Positions 45,937-58,378 of a stretch of 64,000 nt of DNA are shown in pieces; the stretch's first letter is position 1; each line of letters opens with the position of its first letter. A program made the translations under genes and the position numbers. The notes under the pieces were generated by a model. That model searched no databases. It was not told where the DNA came from and saw only the letters and a program-made list of their open reading frames with translations. This stretch comes from Ipomoea triloba (lineage: Eukaryota > Streptophyta > Magnoliopsida > Solanales > Convolvulaceae). The DNA is taken from the NCBI RefSeq assembly GCF_003576645.1, contig NC_044924.1, positions 20,917,219 to 20,981,218 on the forward strand, read 5' to 3'.

Positions 45937-48900
45937 ACACCTTATTAAGGATCATAAGCCGGCCATACTTGGGCTCGTCGAACCTAAAGTTTCAGGGGCG
46001 CATGCTAACACTATCTGCTCGAAACTTGGGTACTCGGATTGGGTCCGAGTAGAGGCGGTAGGCTTTAGCGGAGGGATTTGGGTTTTCTGGAACAATAATT
46101 TGCATGTCTCAGTGACTTATACTCATCCACAATTTGTGCTTCTGCAGGTTCAGGAGGCGAATCAACTGGAGTGGTACCTCGCGGTAGTGTATGGAAGCCC
46201 CACACACCATATCCGAAGACGCCTCTAGGCTGAGTTGTCAATGCAAAAACGTGGGATAAACGGGCCTTTCGTTGCGGCAGGCGACTTTAACTCGGTGGTT
46301 AGGCCGAGCGAAACCAATAACTACCGTTCTTTTTCAGCGCACGGGTCCGCAATTCACTTGGCAGCGGGGGAATTCTTTTGATACTGAGAAGGCAGCGCGT
46401 CTTGATAGGGTGCTCTGTAACAATGAGTGGAGGCAGCAATTCCAAGAGGCGGCTGTAACACACCTACCTAGAGTCTCGTCAGATCATGCGCCGATCGGGC
46501 TTGCCCTGAAGCCTCGCTTGGGCAACCATCGGCAACCGGCTTTTAAGTTCCAAGCCGCTTGGCTGACGTCAAATACACTAAGCGGGGTGGTCCGTAGCAA
46601 CTGGCGGAGCGACCTTGCACTACGGGAGAACACCGAGCTGTTGTCGGCGAAACTGCACACATGGAATAAGGAAGTCTTTGGACATATCATACGCCGGAAA
46701 AGAGAGCTTCTGGCGAGGTTAGGAGGCGTTTAGAAGCGAATAGCGGAAAATTCTCACGGTGGGCTGGCGAAATTGGAACGGAAGCTTACGGAGGAATACC
46801 AAGAAGTGCTATATCAAGAGGAACTCATGTGGTTCCAAAGGTCTAGGGAAGAGTGGATTGTCTCGGGTGACAGAAACATGGCGTATTACCACGCGGCCGC
46901 TGCAGTCCGTAAAACGCGTAATACTGTTCGAGGGTTGCGGAGTGCGAACGGGGATTGGATCACGGATCAAGATCAGCTCCAGGTTCTTGTCCGCGACTAC
47001 TATATTAGCTTGTTCTCTAGGGAGCCTGATAGGGAAGTCGTTCTGCCGCTTGAAGGTGGCTTCCCCGACATTTCGCAAGCTGAGTGGAGGAGTTTCAATG
47101 CACCCTTAACAAAAGAAGAGGTTCATCGTGCCCTTTTTGATATGAAACCTTTCAAAGCGCCGGGACCTGATGGATTCCACGCTGCATTTTACCAGCACAT
47201 GTGGGATGTCGTTGGGGACCATCTGTTTGATTTGGTGAGGGACGCTTTTGAGTCGGGGTCCCTGCCTGAAGGGCTCAATGATACGCTTCTTACCCTGATC
47301 CCTAAGGTGACATCTCCAGAAACCATTAAACAATTCCGGCCAATTAGCCTATGCAATGTAAGCTACAAAGTGATAACGAAGACCATAACAAACATATTAA
47401 AGCACATCCTATGAAGACCATAACAAACAGATTAAAGCACATCCGTTTCAAAGTTCGTTTGTCCCCGGGAGGCAGATTGCAAACAACGTTCTTATTTACC
47501 AGGAGGTTATGCACTCCATGCGATCAAAACGAGGATCGAGAGGGATCATGGCTATTAAGTTGGACTTGGAAAAAGCCTACGACCGCTTATCGTGGGATTT
47601 CATTCGGTCTACCCTGCAGGAAATTGGTTTCAATACGGATTGGGTGAATCTTATTATGCGATGCATTGAAACCCCGAGAATGTCAGTGCTCTGGAACGGG
47701 AATCGGCTACAACAATTTTGCCCAGAACGAGGTATTCGCCAAGGGGACGCCATGTCTCCAGCAATTTTTGTTATATGCTTAGAGAAGCTTAGCCAGATGA
47801 TAGCTCTCCAGGTGCGATCGGGAAGTTGGAAAGGTGTCCGGTTGGCATCCGAAGGACCTCTCTTATCCCACCTTTGCTTCGTCGATGACATGGTGCTGTT
47901 CACGGAAGCATCTATTGAGCAAGTGGGCATTATCAAGGATTGCTTGACACGCTTTTGTGCTGCTTCAGGACAAAAAATAAGCTATGATAAGTCGCAGGTT
48001 TTTTTTTCGAAAAATACGGACCCAGGTCTTGCGGGTGCCATCGCAAACCAACTCGGTATTGAGAGAACGGAAGATTTGGGCAAATATTTGGGGGTCCCCT
48101 CATTTCACGGTAGAGTTACATGCAGGACTTTTGATGGCCTCCTCGATCGCGTTAATGGGAAGCTAGAGGGATGGAGGAGTAAGCTGCTGTCTCTTGAGGG
48201 AAGGGTAACCTTAGCCAAATCTGTGTTGAACGCCATACCATTATATACCATGCAGACGGCAGTGCTGCCTAAAGGAATATGCCAGGCGATCGAAAGACGA
48301 ACCAGACATTTCATCTAGGGAGGCGATAACTAGGATAGTAGGAAGGTACACCTTGTGAACTGGGAGACGATATCCAGGCCGAAGTGTGATGGGGGTCTAG
48401 GCATTTGGAAACTCTAGGAGATGAATATGGCATGCATGATGAAGCTGGGATGGCGTATTCGAACAGAAATGGGACAGCCTATAGGTCAAAACACTGACAA
48501 CTAAGTATAATCACACACAGCCACCGAGAAGTACTGGGGTGTCAAATGCTTGGCAAGGCATCATGCACGCGAGTCTGAATCTAGATGAGCGGTTGGTCAG
48601 GCTGGTTAGAAACGAAAGAACAACAAAGTTCTGGATGGATAGGTGGATCACACACAGCCCTCTCCATGCGCAAATGTGTAGGCCTGTGAGCCTTCCCGAG
48701 CTGTATTCGTCCGTGGCGGACTACTGGAGGGAGCGAATAGGGTGGGATTGGAGCAGAATCAATGAGATTCTTCCTGACGCTGCTAAACAGAAGCTGGCAA
48801 GTTTTCTCTTAGTGGAGGATGGCAATTCGCCTGATGAGTTTGGTTGGGGCCCTGATCCTAACAATAAGTTCTCCATTAAGTCCGCTTACAAACAGTTAAC

Positions 48901-49971
48901 GGGCTCGGCTCAGAGTGTTAGTGCCACCATTTGGAACCGCATTTGGAAGATTAAAGTCCCGCTCCACCAATGCATTTTTCTTTGGCTGGTGAATCACGGG
49001 AAGGTCCTAACGAACATAGAGAGATTGAGGCGGCATCTGACGTCTAATGCTTGCTGTGTTTCTTGTGCAGGTCTGCTGGAGGATAGTAACCATTTATTCC
49101 GGCAATGCAACAAAGCGAAAGGCATTTGGCGGGCGACTCTTCGACGAGACGTGGCGGCGAACCTGGACAGACTTGCATGGGACGAATAGTTAGCGGTGAA
49201 TATCTGAGGCGATAGCAAGGCTGGTCTCGACGAGGATTGGCCGGCCAAGTTCGCCCTTCGTATGTGGTGGATTTGGCGATGGCAGAATGAGGTGACTTTC
49301 AATGCGCGAAGCTACACTTTGGAGCAGAAACTACAGGTGATCAAGAGGCAAGAAGCCGAGACCAGAGAAGCTTTCTTGAACACGAAGACCCGCGCTGTAA
49401 ACACAGGGCAATTTGCTGTCACAACTACAACTTGGGCAAAACCACCTGTGGGCTGGTTGAAGCTCAATGTTGATGGGAGTTGTTCTGCGACAGTGGACTC
49501 GCAGGGTGCGGGGGGGGGGGGGGGTTGCGGGATCACCAGGGGCGTTGGAAGGGACGGTTCACGTACAAGATATGAGTTTGTTCAGTAGCTGAAGCGGAGG
49601 AATGGAGGGTTCTCCAAGGCTTGTGCATGGCAAGTCATCTAGGTGTACGCAAGTTGATTCTCGAAAGTGACTCTAAACCCACAATTGACATTCTGCAGGG
49701 GAGCACTCTACAGGGATGCAAACGCAACAACATCGTCACAAGGTGTATGGAGATGATGCAGAAGTTTGAGGTCTTAAAATTGGGGCACGTATACCGTGAA
49801 CAAAATCGAGTCGCTGACGTTTTGGCTAAACAAGCACGTACAAACCAACCGGGTCTAACACTGATTGACGAAGTCCCGAATGGGCTGTGCAGTATCGTCA
49901 TGGAGGACAATTTGGGCGCAAGATTCACACGACAAATTCCTGCCCATGGGGCGAGTAATGGCAATAGCTAG
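45875..49971 (+). pseudogene. LINE-2 ORF2: endonuclease, reverse transcriptase, RNase H (broken)
   Basis: Starts MDIIVWNCQGAGGRGF at 45875, overlapping the ORF1 tail. The endonuclease has LVEPK, GDFNSV and SSDHAPIG, with TAG at 46226 and a frame change near 46300. The reverse transcriptase has FKAPGPDGFHAAF, RPISLCNVSYK, a 35-base duplication at 47378-47447 that shifts the frame, LDLEKAYDRLSW, GIRQGDAMSP and FVDD instead of the usual FADD/YADD. In-frame TAGs at 46731, 48316, 48331, 48415 and 49187 and a TGA at 49205 follow. The zf-RVT region lies at about 48900-49130. RNase H starts at LKLNVDGSCS and is broken by a run of 15 G (49510-49524). LESDS and HVYREQNRVADVLA remain at the end. Non-functional. 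Confidence 0.9.
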
Positions 49972-50031
49972 AGTCTTTTCGGGTGTCCCCCTCTCTCATA
50001 GATCAAAAAACAAAATTAGCATAAATGAGAT

Positions 50032-50562
50032 TATTCAAAGGACACAATCCAAAGTTCAAATAACAATAGATACTAATAATACTATCACAACCATTAAAAA
50101 AACACACACACACCACATAAAACTTAGATAGCCAATTTTTCCAACCATCACATAAAACACAACAAACAACATTGAAAGACACTACATTTTTTCATTGCAT
50201 CTCATATTTTAATTGACTGATAAAAAAAAGAATAATTGGTTGAAAATGAATCTGATATTACTAATTGGCGGAATATATAAAAAGATCACTAATTCACTAA
50301 TATTCTATCATTATATATTTTTTATTGTTCTCTGTAATTTCTCATCTTTCTCTTTATTGCTTAGTAATGGAGTCAAATTATGTCCCTCAGGACAAGGATC
50401 GGAAAAGCTTTATAAGGCTCCGGTTGATGCCTTGTTATTTGGCCAAGGAATATCAACGTGTTGTAATCAACCAACAAACACTGGCATGCTTATTTCATGA
50501 CTCCAAGGTACATATTGCATTTATACACTTTTTTTACAGCATTGAATTTTAAAAATATTGGA
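50032..50562. other. AT-rich sequence with one orphan exon-like stretch
   Basis: A frame of about 49 residues near 50366-50507 (MESNYVPQDKDRKSFIRLRL, then LFHDSK before a GT) has coding-like composition and ends at a plausible donor. No partner exon or known domain is recognised, so I do not call a gene. Confidence 0.35.
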
Positions 50563-50997
50563 CTAATACTATAGTTTAAACTTATACTATAATTTAGACT
50601 CATACTCATACTATATTGGTTGAATGCTTTATTTCATAATACTAAATTTATGTTGTATGTTAGACAATCATACTTCAATATACATCACAAAATTTAATCA
50701 CATAATGGATTTGCTATTCACAAAATATAATCACAAAATGAATTAGTTACTCATAGAATATAAATTTATATTATTTATTGGATTAATACTATAGTTTAGA
50801 CTTATACTATAATTTAGACTCATACTCATAGTATATTAGTTAAATGGCTTATTTTAGAATACTGAACTTTTACTTTATGTTGTATGTTGTATATTAGACA
50901 ATCAAAATTCAGTATACATCATAGAATATAATCACATAATGGATTTGTTATCCACATAATATAATCACATAATGAATTATTACTATTTTTTAGTATA
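50563..50997. repeat. two tandem copies of an about 217-base unit
   Basis: GGACTAATACTATAGTTTA at about 50563 and GGATTAATACTATAGTTTA at about 50780 start two similar copies. Both contain TAATTTAGACTCATACTCAT and CACATAATGGATTTG. Non-coding. Confidence 0.75.
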
Positions 50998-51669
50998 TTC
51001 ATGATAGAAACAATATAAAAGTTATAATATTTATTTATTAATTAATGTTAATATTAATATGAGAAAATTGCCATTTTGGTCCAATGACTATTGTAGTTGT
51101 GTTAACTGCTATCCACGACTTTCAAAAATGTTAATTGCGTACCTTCTCTATGCATTTTTTTCTCAATTCTGGTCACGCCGGCTAAATTGCCGGCCAAATG
51201 TGACCGGAAAATATTAATAAGCCAAATAAGAAGGGTATTTTAGTCATTTTACTCCACTTTTCCTTCTTCTCCGACAGTCCATTCAAAGTTGTCATCGTTG
51301 TCCTTCATGTCTCCATGTTCAGAAATGAAGTCTTTCTTCTTCGCAGCACTATTCTTCATCATCTCCATATTGTTTCTCCAACAAATTAAATCTCCTTCGC
51401 AGATGCCCAGAAAGGAGAAACAAATATTGTAGCCCGGAAAGGAGAATTTGAGAAGATATGCACGCACATCGAAGACACCATACAACAATTGCGGATCAAG
51501 TTCTTAGGACAATAATTTCTCTGTTGCCGCCGCCGTCCTTCATCTCCCCTTGTTTTGAAATTTGGATGTAATCTATACCGGAAAGAATGGGTTGGAGCTT
51601 GAACGGATCGGGAATAATAGACTTGGGAGAAAGCACTTCTGAATCTAAGTTATCCTTGGAGCTTAAACA
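50998..51669. other. mobile-element debris
   Basis: Starts with AAAATTGCCATTTTGGTCC near 51064, a common plant MULE/foldback end motif, but no inverted partner or target duplication was found. Minus-strand open stretches (51249-51488, 51496-51744) have no recognised domain. Confidence 0.35.
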
Positions 51670-51948
51670 TTGTTTGCGGAAAAATCCGGAGATGAAAGAA
51701 AAGTTGAATATGGTAGGGTTGAATTCCATATGGGCTTGGCTCATATGGTACCTTCGTTCGTGACTAACACATCAAACAATACAACATCAATCTCGCAGCT
51801 ATTGGACAATGCTAATTCCGCAAAGATGCAAGATGATATTGAGAATTTGAAGGCTTTTATGGTTTTTATGCAACAAAGATTTGATGTTCTTGAAAGTGAG
51901 AGAGCCGGTACTTCATCATCACACTCATCACAACTGAATTCAACTTGA
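51670..51948 (+). pseudogene. C-terminal fragment of a CACTA-associated plant transposase-type protein
   Basis: The frame includes LDNANSAKMQDDIENLKAFM and FMQQRFDVLESERAGTSS before TGA. It resembles, from memory, the C-terminal coiled region of Ptta/En-Spm-type plant proteins. It lies just inside a CACTA right end, which supports the reading. The rest of the gene is absent. Confidence 0.45.
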
Positions 51949-52099
51949 TATTGATTTTTCTTTCATGGATTACTATATTGTTGTTTAGACATTAATTGGG
52001 TATTAAGTACAAAATTTAATTTTTAGAACTACATAGTATTACTTTTATATTACAAATTATATTGTATTTTAATTTGCATATTAACATTTAAAATACAAA

Positions 52100-52892
52100 T
52101 ATTAGAATTTTAACAAAATAATAATAATTACCAAAATATCTAAAAAATAATAATTTAGCAGAATCGTTACGAAATATGATTTTAGTGATGGAATATTCAT
52201 CGTAATTATGGCGATGAACATTGTGACAGAACGATTTTTGTTGCCCAAAACGCGACGGAATCATGACAGTGATTAGATCCGTTATTTTTTTACGACTAAA
52301 ATTTGTAATGGAAAATAAACTTTGTGACGGAATATCTAGCGATGGAATCACTAAGGAAATTTGTTTCGTCATTTTCTTGCAACGTATTTGTGCAATAGAA
52401 GACAAAATTTGCAACAGCAAAGTTAGCGATGGAATCGTGATGACAACTTGTTTTGTCGTTTTTTTACTACGGAATTTTATGACGAAATACAAAATTCACA
52501 ACGGAAAGGTTAGCAACGGAATCACGAAAAAAATTATTTTCGTCGTTATATTTCACGACATAAATATGCAACGGAATATGAGTTTCGCGATGGAATATTT
52601 TTTCACGCGATGGCGACAGAAAGAAATATTTTTGTTGCCAAAACCACGACGGACTCGCAACGGAATGATTTTTGTCGCCTACTTTGCGACGGGAAATTCC
52701 ATCACCATTTTTCGTCGCCACCGTTCGCGACAGATTATTTCCGTCACGAAATGAAATACAACAAGCTTTGACACTTCGGAATGAATTTCGTCGCGAAAAT
52801 GAAAAATTCCGTCGCAAAACACGATTTGCAACAGAATTTTGCGTTTTCATGACGAAAAAATTCCGTCGTGAATCGTGATTTTTCTTGTAGTG
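52100..52892. mobile_element. right end of a CACTA (En/Spm-like) transposon
   Basis: The sequence ends TTTTTCTTGTAGTG at 52892, the reverse complement of the CACTACAAGAAAAA terminus of plant CACTA elements. The last 700 bases carry many subterminal copies of GACGGAAT/GTCGC-type motifs in both orientations, as expected for transposase-binding arrays. Helitron coding sequence resumes immediately after. The matching left end was not found. Confidence 0.8.
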
Positions 52893-54717
52893 ATATGCAG
52901 TTGGATAGTAGATATGTGGTACCACATAATCGATACCTTCTTCTCAAATATAAGACACACATAAACGTGGAATGGTGTAACCAATCAAGATCAATCAAAT
53001 ATCTGTTCAAATATGTGAACAAAGGAAACGACAAGGTCACGACAGAATTTTACAAGAGTACTAATGATGAGAAATCAAACGAGGTTGTGGGTGAAATTAT
53101 CATATATTATGATTGCAGATATGTTTAAGCGTGCGAGGCTGCGTGGCGACTTCAAAATTTTGACGTCCAATTAAGGTACCCACCTGTTGAAAGGCTAAGT
53201 TTCTATTTACCGGACTGTCAATATGTTGTGTTTGAGGATGATGATCAGATAGAAGATGTTCTAAATCAGCCGATAGTAAATCAAAGCATGCTCACCGCAT
53301 GGTTTGAAGTTAACAAGAAATATGAGTCTGCTAAGGGGAGTTGCCTTATATTGACATGCCGAGCAAATTTGTCTGGAAGAAGGATATTAGAGAATGACAT
53401 CCTAGGAAGAGGGGGCTTTCCATTGGACGAATATTTTACGTACCTCCGGGAAGTGGTGAAATTTATTACTTGAGATGTCTCTTGAATGTAGTTTGCGGTC
53501 CTACCAATTTTGAAGACATCAAGTCATTTAATGGTGTGATATACCCAACTTTTAGAGATCCATGCTATGCAACAGGGCTGTTAGATGATGATAGAGAATA
53601 CATTGACGCAATAAATGAAGCAAGTCATTGGTCTACTGCCCAAGCAATGAGGAAATTGTTTGTCATATTACTAACCTCAAACTTGGTGAATCGGCCGTAG
53701 AACATGCGGAATCAAGTGTGGCATCACCTATCAGAGGATGTACAATTTAAGAGACGAATATATCTGCAAGAAATGGATAATTCTTTAATTTTTTGTAAAC
53801 TCATCTTTAATATTTGAATTCTAATATTAATTCGAACTTTTAAATCAACAATGCTCTAATTTTTCAATTCTCCAAATGCAGATTTGTGTTTGTCTGATGA
53901 TGAGAAGAAAATTTTGGGATTGATTGAAATAGAGCGTTTGTTACAGTTGTACAACAAGTCTTTGAAAGATTACCCCCAAATACCAATTCCAAACTATGAT
54001 GATGCATGGCGAATGGATAACCGTTTTTTGTTTGATGAGCTTGCGTATTACCGCCAGGCTTTACGACAGGACAGTGAGAAAATGGAAAGGCAATTAACTA
54101 ATGAGCAAATAGTTGTATAGCATACAATTCTAAATGATCTACAACAACACAACGGTGGTTTGTTCTTTGATTACGAATATGGAGGTACATGAAAAACATT
54201 TGGTTGGAAAGCATTATCTGCAAAAATACGGTCCGAGGGAGATATTGTCCTAAATGTAGCATCCAATGGTATTGCATCATTGCTATTACCAAGAGGCTGG
54301 ACTGCACATTCAAGGTTCGCAATACCAATTGCAGTTAACGATGACTACACATGCAACATTAGTCAAGGCATTCACTTAGCGGAATTGTTGATCAAGGCCA
54401 AACTAATAATTTGGGATGAAGCACCAATGATGCACAAACACTGCTTCGAGTCACTGGACAGAACCATGCGTGATCTAATGCGATTCAGCGATCCTCATAG
54501 CGTTGACAAAACATTCGGGGGAAAGATTGTGGTCTTAGGTGGTGATTTCGGACAAATATTACCAGTGGTGCCCAAAGGTTCAAGACAAGATATTGTTTCT
54601 GCTGCAATCAACTCTTCCTACTTGTGGAAATCATGTAAGGTGCTTCGATTAACAAAGAATCTACGTCTTAATACTAGGGAACCAGGTGTTGATATGCAAA
54701 ATATTCACCAATAGCAT

Positions 54718-57275
54718 TGTAACCCCTCGGTTTTTACGGCATAGTTAAAATTCGAGAATAGCGATATAAATTTTTTTTAAAGCTATGACATTTAAGAGAA
54801 GACTGTTTGGTGCTCGAAAATAATTTTTGGATTAGTTATCAATAAGCTGCGAACTACGTACCGGTCTCGAACCGAGAAATTTTAAGGATATAGATTCAGT
54901 TCGAATTTTCTAGAATTGGGATTATTAAGTATCATACGATCAAGCCTGAATTTCTAGTTAGTTCAAGGAAGATCTTAAATGGACTGTAAGGGATAAATTG
55001 TTACGGACTCTGAACCTAGATTTGGCGGATTACCGGAAAATTTCCAAAATTGGTGATTTGCGACGGGAATATTTTTACGATAATTTTGGTATTAGAATTT
55101 TCCCGAATTAAGTTATAATCCTCCGAACATTCATCTGATTTAAGCATAAACTGGCCAATTAGATTTGAGATCTTGTAAGGACTTCATGGAGTGTTGACAT
55201 GTGGCAAGTAAATCTAAGTTGGATTGAGCAATTAATGAGGCATTAATGGAAGTATGGCCTAGTTGCACTTGTTACTTGTAGTTCAAGAACAAAATCACAC
55301 CAAGATCACCTATCTCTCTCTCATTTTCGGATTTTACACTTAGAGAAAGAAGAAGAGAAATAATTTTAGTCTTCCATTGTGATCAAGGAGCACCAAAATA
55401 TTTTTCTTACTCAAGGATTAAGTGTAAGTAAGATCTTAGACTATGTTAGATTTATTCATCTCTAGAACTTAAGTGTCAATGTTTAGTGCATGAAAATATT
55501 GTTGTTATGGTGATGTTTTTAGGGGCTTTGGATTCGAGGGAAGATCTAACACTTCTACGGTTCTAGAAATCTTCTATTGAGGTAAGGAATCCCTTAAGTT
55601 GGCCCAATCACTTGAAGGTAGACAATTGCTAGGAAATTACATGATTAGGAATTTTTACATGAAAATTATGTGCTATGTTATAGATCTAAAAGTTGGCTCA
55701 AATTCTCTACCTTGATTTTTGGTAAATTTACTAGGCATGTCCATAGCTAATTTATGCATGTATATGTTGTATTTATGCCCATATAGGTTTATACTTGTGA
55801 AAATAGTGAAAAGAAATAAGGATAGTCTCTGGCAGTAACTTCCGAGATTTACTGGGAAAAATCGGTAAGGTATTTTGATCCCATTTTTTTTAGACATGTA
55901 GTTCTATAAGTGTAGAACCCGCATATAAAATTTCATAATGATTGGAGTAGTATAAGTATGGTTTTCGAATTTTTTTCCAAAACTGGTCCAGAGAGAAAAA
56001 CTCTGGACAGCACACTGCCAAGGGCAAAAATGTAATTTTCTGTGTCTATTCGTGGATCAAAATGACCAAAACTTTTTATGGACATCAAGTACTATAAGTT
56101 GGGGTTCTACCATAAAAATTTCAAGTGAAAAAGAGTTCGGGAACTATTTTTACCGGCTCAATCTTTCGGATTGCGCCAAGCTGAAATTTTCTGAAAAAGG
56201 ATGGTTAGAAACAATTTTGACAAATATTATTTTTGTGCATTATATTAACGTGGAAGATAATTATGTTTTGAACATTATTGTGACTCCTGTACTTGAATTT
56301 CTGTGATGTGACTAACACTAACCTAAGTATGTGGGTTGGGGAAATATACTTGAATAAGTATATTGGTTATGGAGTCATGTGGTAATAATTAATGAAGGTG
56401 AGGGAGTCTGTACGATTAATCGGTACTGCAGAGAGAAGTCTATTCGCTGAGTGTTGGGTGAATTAAACGTGGATGTGTTGTGTACCCCACGTGTGACTTA
56501 AGCGTGGATGTGTTGTGTACCCCACGTGTGAATTAAACGTGGATGTGTTGTGTACCCCACTTGTGAATTAAACGTGGATGTGTTGTGTACCCCACGTGTG
56601 AATTAAAAAGTGGATGTGTTGTGTACCCCACTTGTGAATTAAAGGTGGATGTGTTGTGTACCCCACCTGTGAATTAATGGTGGGAGTTGTGTACCCCACG
56701 GGTGATGTGCGAGAGCTAACTGTCGGGTGTCCTAACAGTTGTGTGGGCGTTGTGTACCCCACGGGTGAATTAATGGCTGTGTTATGTGCCGAAATTACTG
56801 ATGTAATGTGAAATTTGCTTGTTGTTAGACTGCTTGCAGGTAGACTGCGATTACTGGGTAACGTTTACCTTACCTTATTGTATTACTAATTGTGGTTTCG
56901 AAAACCTTTGTTTATTTTCGAGTGATCATGGATATCCTTACTTAGTCGTCGCGCTAACTACACTTCGTTGTGTCATTTATTAGATGCAGTCTAGCGTGGG
57001 CCCCTATGGCCGATGAGCTCTGAATAGGATGGGAGTCGAGGTTGAAGATTACTCTATCCTAGAATAGACACTCTGGAAGGATTATTTCCATATGTACATA
57101 TCTGGATATTGATATGGTTATTTGAGGTTGTAAGTTTAGCCTTAGCGTTTAGGTATAGGAAAGATACCTAAGCGTGGCGGTAACACCCAGCTTTCTGCTG
57201 GTTAGACGCTTCCGCAATGTATTATATTTTAAGGATTTTGTAATAAATCCAAGATGTGAAAATTGGGGTGTTACA
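54718..57275. mobile_element. solo LTR, 2558 bp
   Basis: Begins TGTAACCCC and ends GGGGTGTTACA, so it has TG...CA ends inside an inverted repeat typical of large Ty3/gypsy (chromovirus-like) LTRs. Flanking 5-mers are AGCAT (54713-54717) and ATCAT (57276-57280), a one-mismatch duplication. Helitron helicase sequence continues on both sides. No internal retrotransposon region is present, so recombination between LTRs is inferred. It contains a 37-base minisatellite. Confidence 0.82.
56460..56775. repeat. minisatellite, about 37-base unit, inside the solo LTR
   Basis: Six good copies and two degenerate ones of a unit containing GTGGATGTGTTGTGTACCCC. Units differ by a few bases. They are contiguous with no unique spacers, so this is not a CRISPR-like structure. 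Confidence 0.9.
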
Positions 57276-57425
57276 ATCATCATGGTTAGCTGCTATAGGA
57301 GATGGAACATTAGGTGGACCTAACAATGGTTATGCAAAGGTCGAAATTCTTTCCGAAATGTTGTTGCCATCTGCTGGTGACCACATTGCCTCAATTGCTA
57401 ATAGTGAATTTCCAATGTTCAAGGA

Positions 57426-57602
57426 GGGAGCTCACCTTCTCCGATTGAGAAGGAGCCCTAGATCTGGGTTGCCATCTCCGATTGAGAAGGCGACCCAGAT
57501 GGGTCTCCTTCTCCCTCCTCGGTGATCGGCGATCAGTCGCCGGTCACTTTTTTTTTTTCCTAAAAAGCTTTCGAAATGTTGCCTGAAACCTAATGACTTG
57601 TG
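57426..57602. other. junction sequence with short inverted repeats
   Basis: After the Helitron helicase stops, CTTCTCCGATTGAGAAGG occurs twice (about 57437 and 57475) as small hairpins. Origin unknown. Confidence 0.4.
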
Positions 57603-57610
57603 ATAGCAGG

Positions 57611-58370
57611 CAAGGTTGTAAAAGGCACTAGGCGCCAAGGGGAGCTCGATTTCGGTTTTATTTTTCCAATTTTGATTTTATTTTATTTTATTTTATTTTA
57701 TTTATTTATTTATTTTCGTTAGTCTAAACATTAATCAAGTAAACAGTCTATTAGTCTTCATAGTGCCTAAGCCATTAACTTTTTTTAATTGATTTCCCTT
57801 CCCAATAAAGTAGCCCTCCCTTTCCCAATAAACATATATCTTCCCATGCCATTAATTTTTTTAATTGACTTTCCTTCCCAATATAACACATTGAGATCTG
57901 AGATCTTGGAAAAGTGGAAAACAAGTCTCAGACCAACTTTTCTAAGTCTCAATGCATTCAGTCCAATTTCGGAGACTGAATTGCATTCGCCCCAAAAGTT
58001 AAAATAAACAATTCTCTTGTCACTTGCGACTGGCGGAGGCGACCGGCGGAGACGGAGGCGGAGGCGACCGGCGGAGACGGAGGCGGAGGCAACTGGCGGA
58101 GGGTTGAGACTGCTTCAGCAGCGGAGGCAGAGGCGACCGGTGGAGGGTTGAGACTGCTTCGGCGGCGGACTGCTTCTACTTATGCTTCTGTGTTTTGCGT
58201 TCTGTGTTATGCGTTATGATGATTTGAAGAAAAAGGAAAAAAAAACAAGGGGCTGAGACGGGGCGGCCGGCTAGGTGGTATAGGCGCCTGGCTGCGGAGG
58301 ATGTCGATTCCAGCCTTCCTCGACGCGGCCGGGCACCGCCTAGCGCCTAGGCGGGATTTTTACAACACTG
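57611..58370. mobile_element. hAT-type MITE, 760 bp
   Basis: Left end CAAGGTTGTAAAAGGC and right end TTTTTACAACACTG form imperfect terminal inverted repeats. ACTAGGCGCC and GCGCCTAGGCGG lie just inside. Flanking 8-mers ATAGCAGG (57603-57610) and ATAGGAGG (58371-58378) match at 7 of 8, as expected for hAT. No transposase. It contains a GC-rich minisatellite. Confidence 0.75.
58022..58170. repeat. GC-rich minisatellite (GGCGGAGGCGACC units)
   Basis: Repeats of GCGACCGGCGGAGACGGAG and of GGAGGGTTGAGACTGCTTC inside the hAT-type element. Non-coding. Confidence 0.85.
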
Positions 58371-58378
58371 ATAGGAGG

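Larger units (their letters stand above)
43873..50014 (+). mobile_element. LINE-2: L1-type retrotransposon, degraded
   Basis: A 17-base duplication ATTAGCATAAATGAGAT lies at 43856-43872 and 50015-50031. The right copy follows the A-rich tail AAAAAACAAA. The element starts exactly at the ORF1 ATG with no 5' UTR, so it is probably 5'-truncated. ORF1 and ORF2 order matches LINE-1, but the sequence is a different subfamily. It carries eight in-frame TAGs, one TGA, several frameshifts, a 35-base tandem duplication and a 15-base G run, so it is older than LINE-1. Confidence 0.94.
52893..57425 (+). pseudogene. Helitron-3 Rep/helicase remnant, split by a solo LTR
   Basis: The Rep part reads DSRYVVPHNRYLLLKY, HINVEWCNQSRSIKYLFKYV, then after a stop (53126) ACEAAWRL and PPVERLSFYLPD. 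A frameshift near 53335 follows, then GLSIGRIFYVPPGSGEIYYL, GPTNFEDIKSFNGV and EYIDAINEASHW. An intron-like gap (about 53755-53880) leads to LSDDEKKILGLIEIERLL. The helicase part has YGGT-stop-KTF (Walker A broken by TGA at 54190), NVASNGIASLLLPRGWTAHS, LIIWDEAPM and GGDFGQILPVVPKGSRQD. It stops at 54717 for the solo LTR and resumes at 57281 with WLAAIGDGTLGG, ending near 57425. No helicase C-terminus and no Helitron ends are found. Confidence 0.88.
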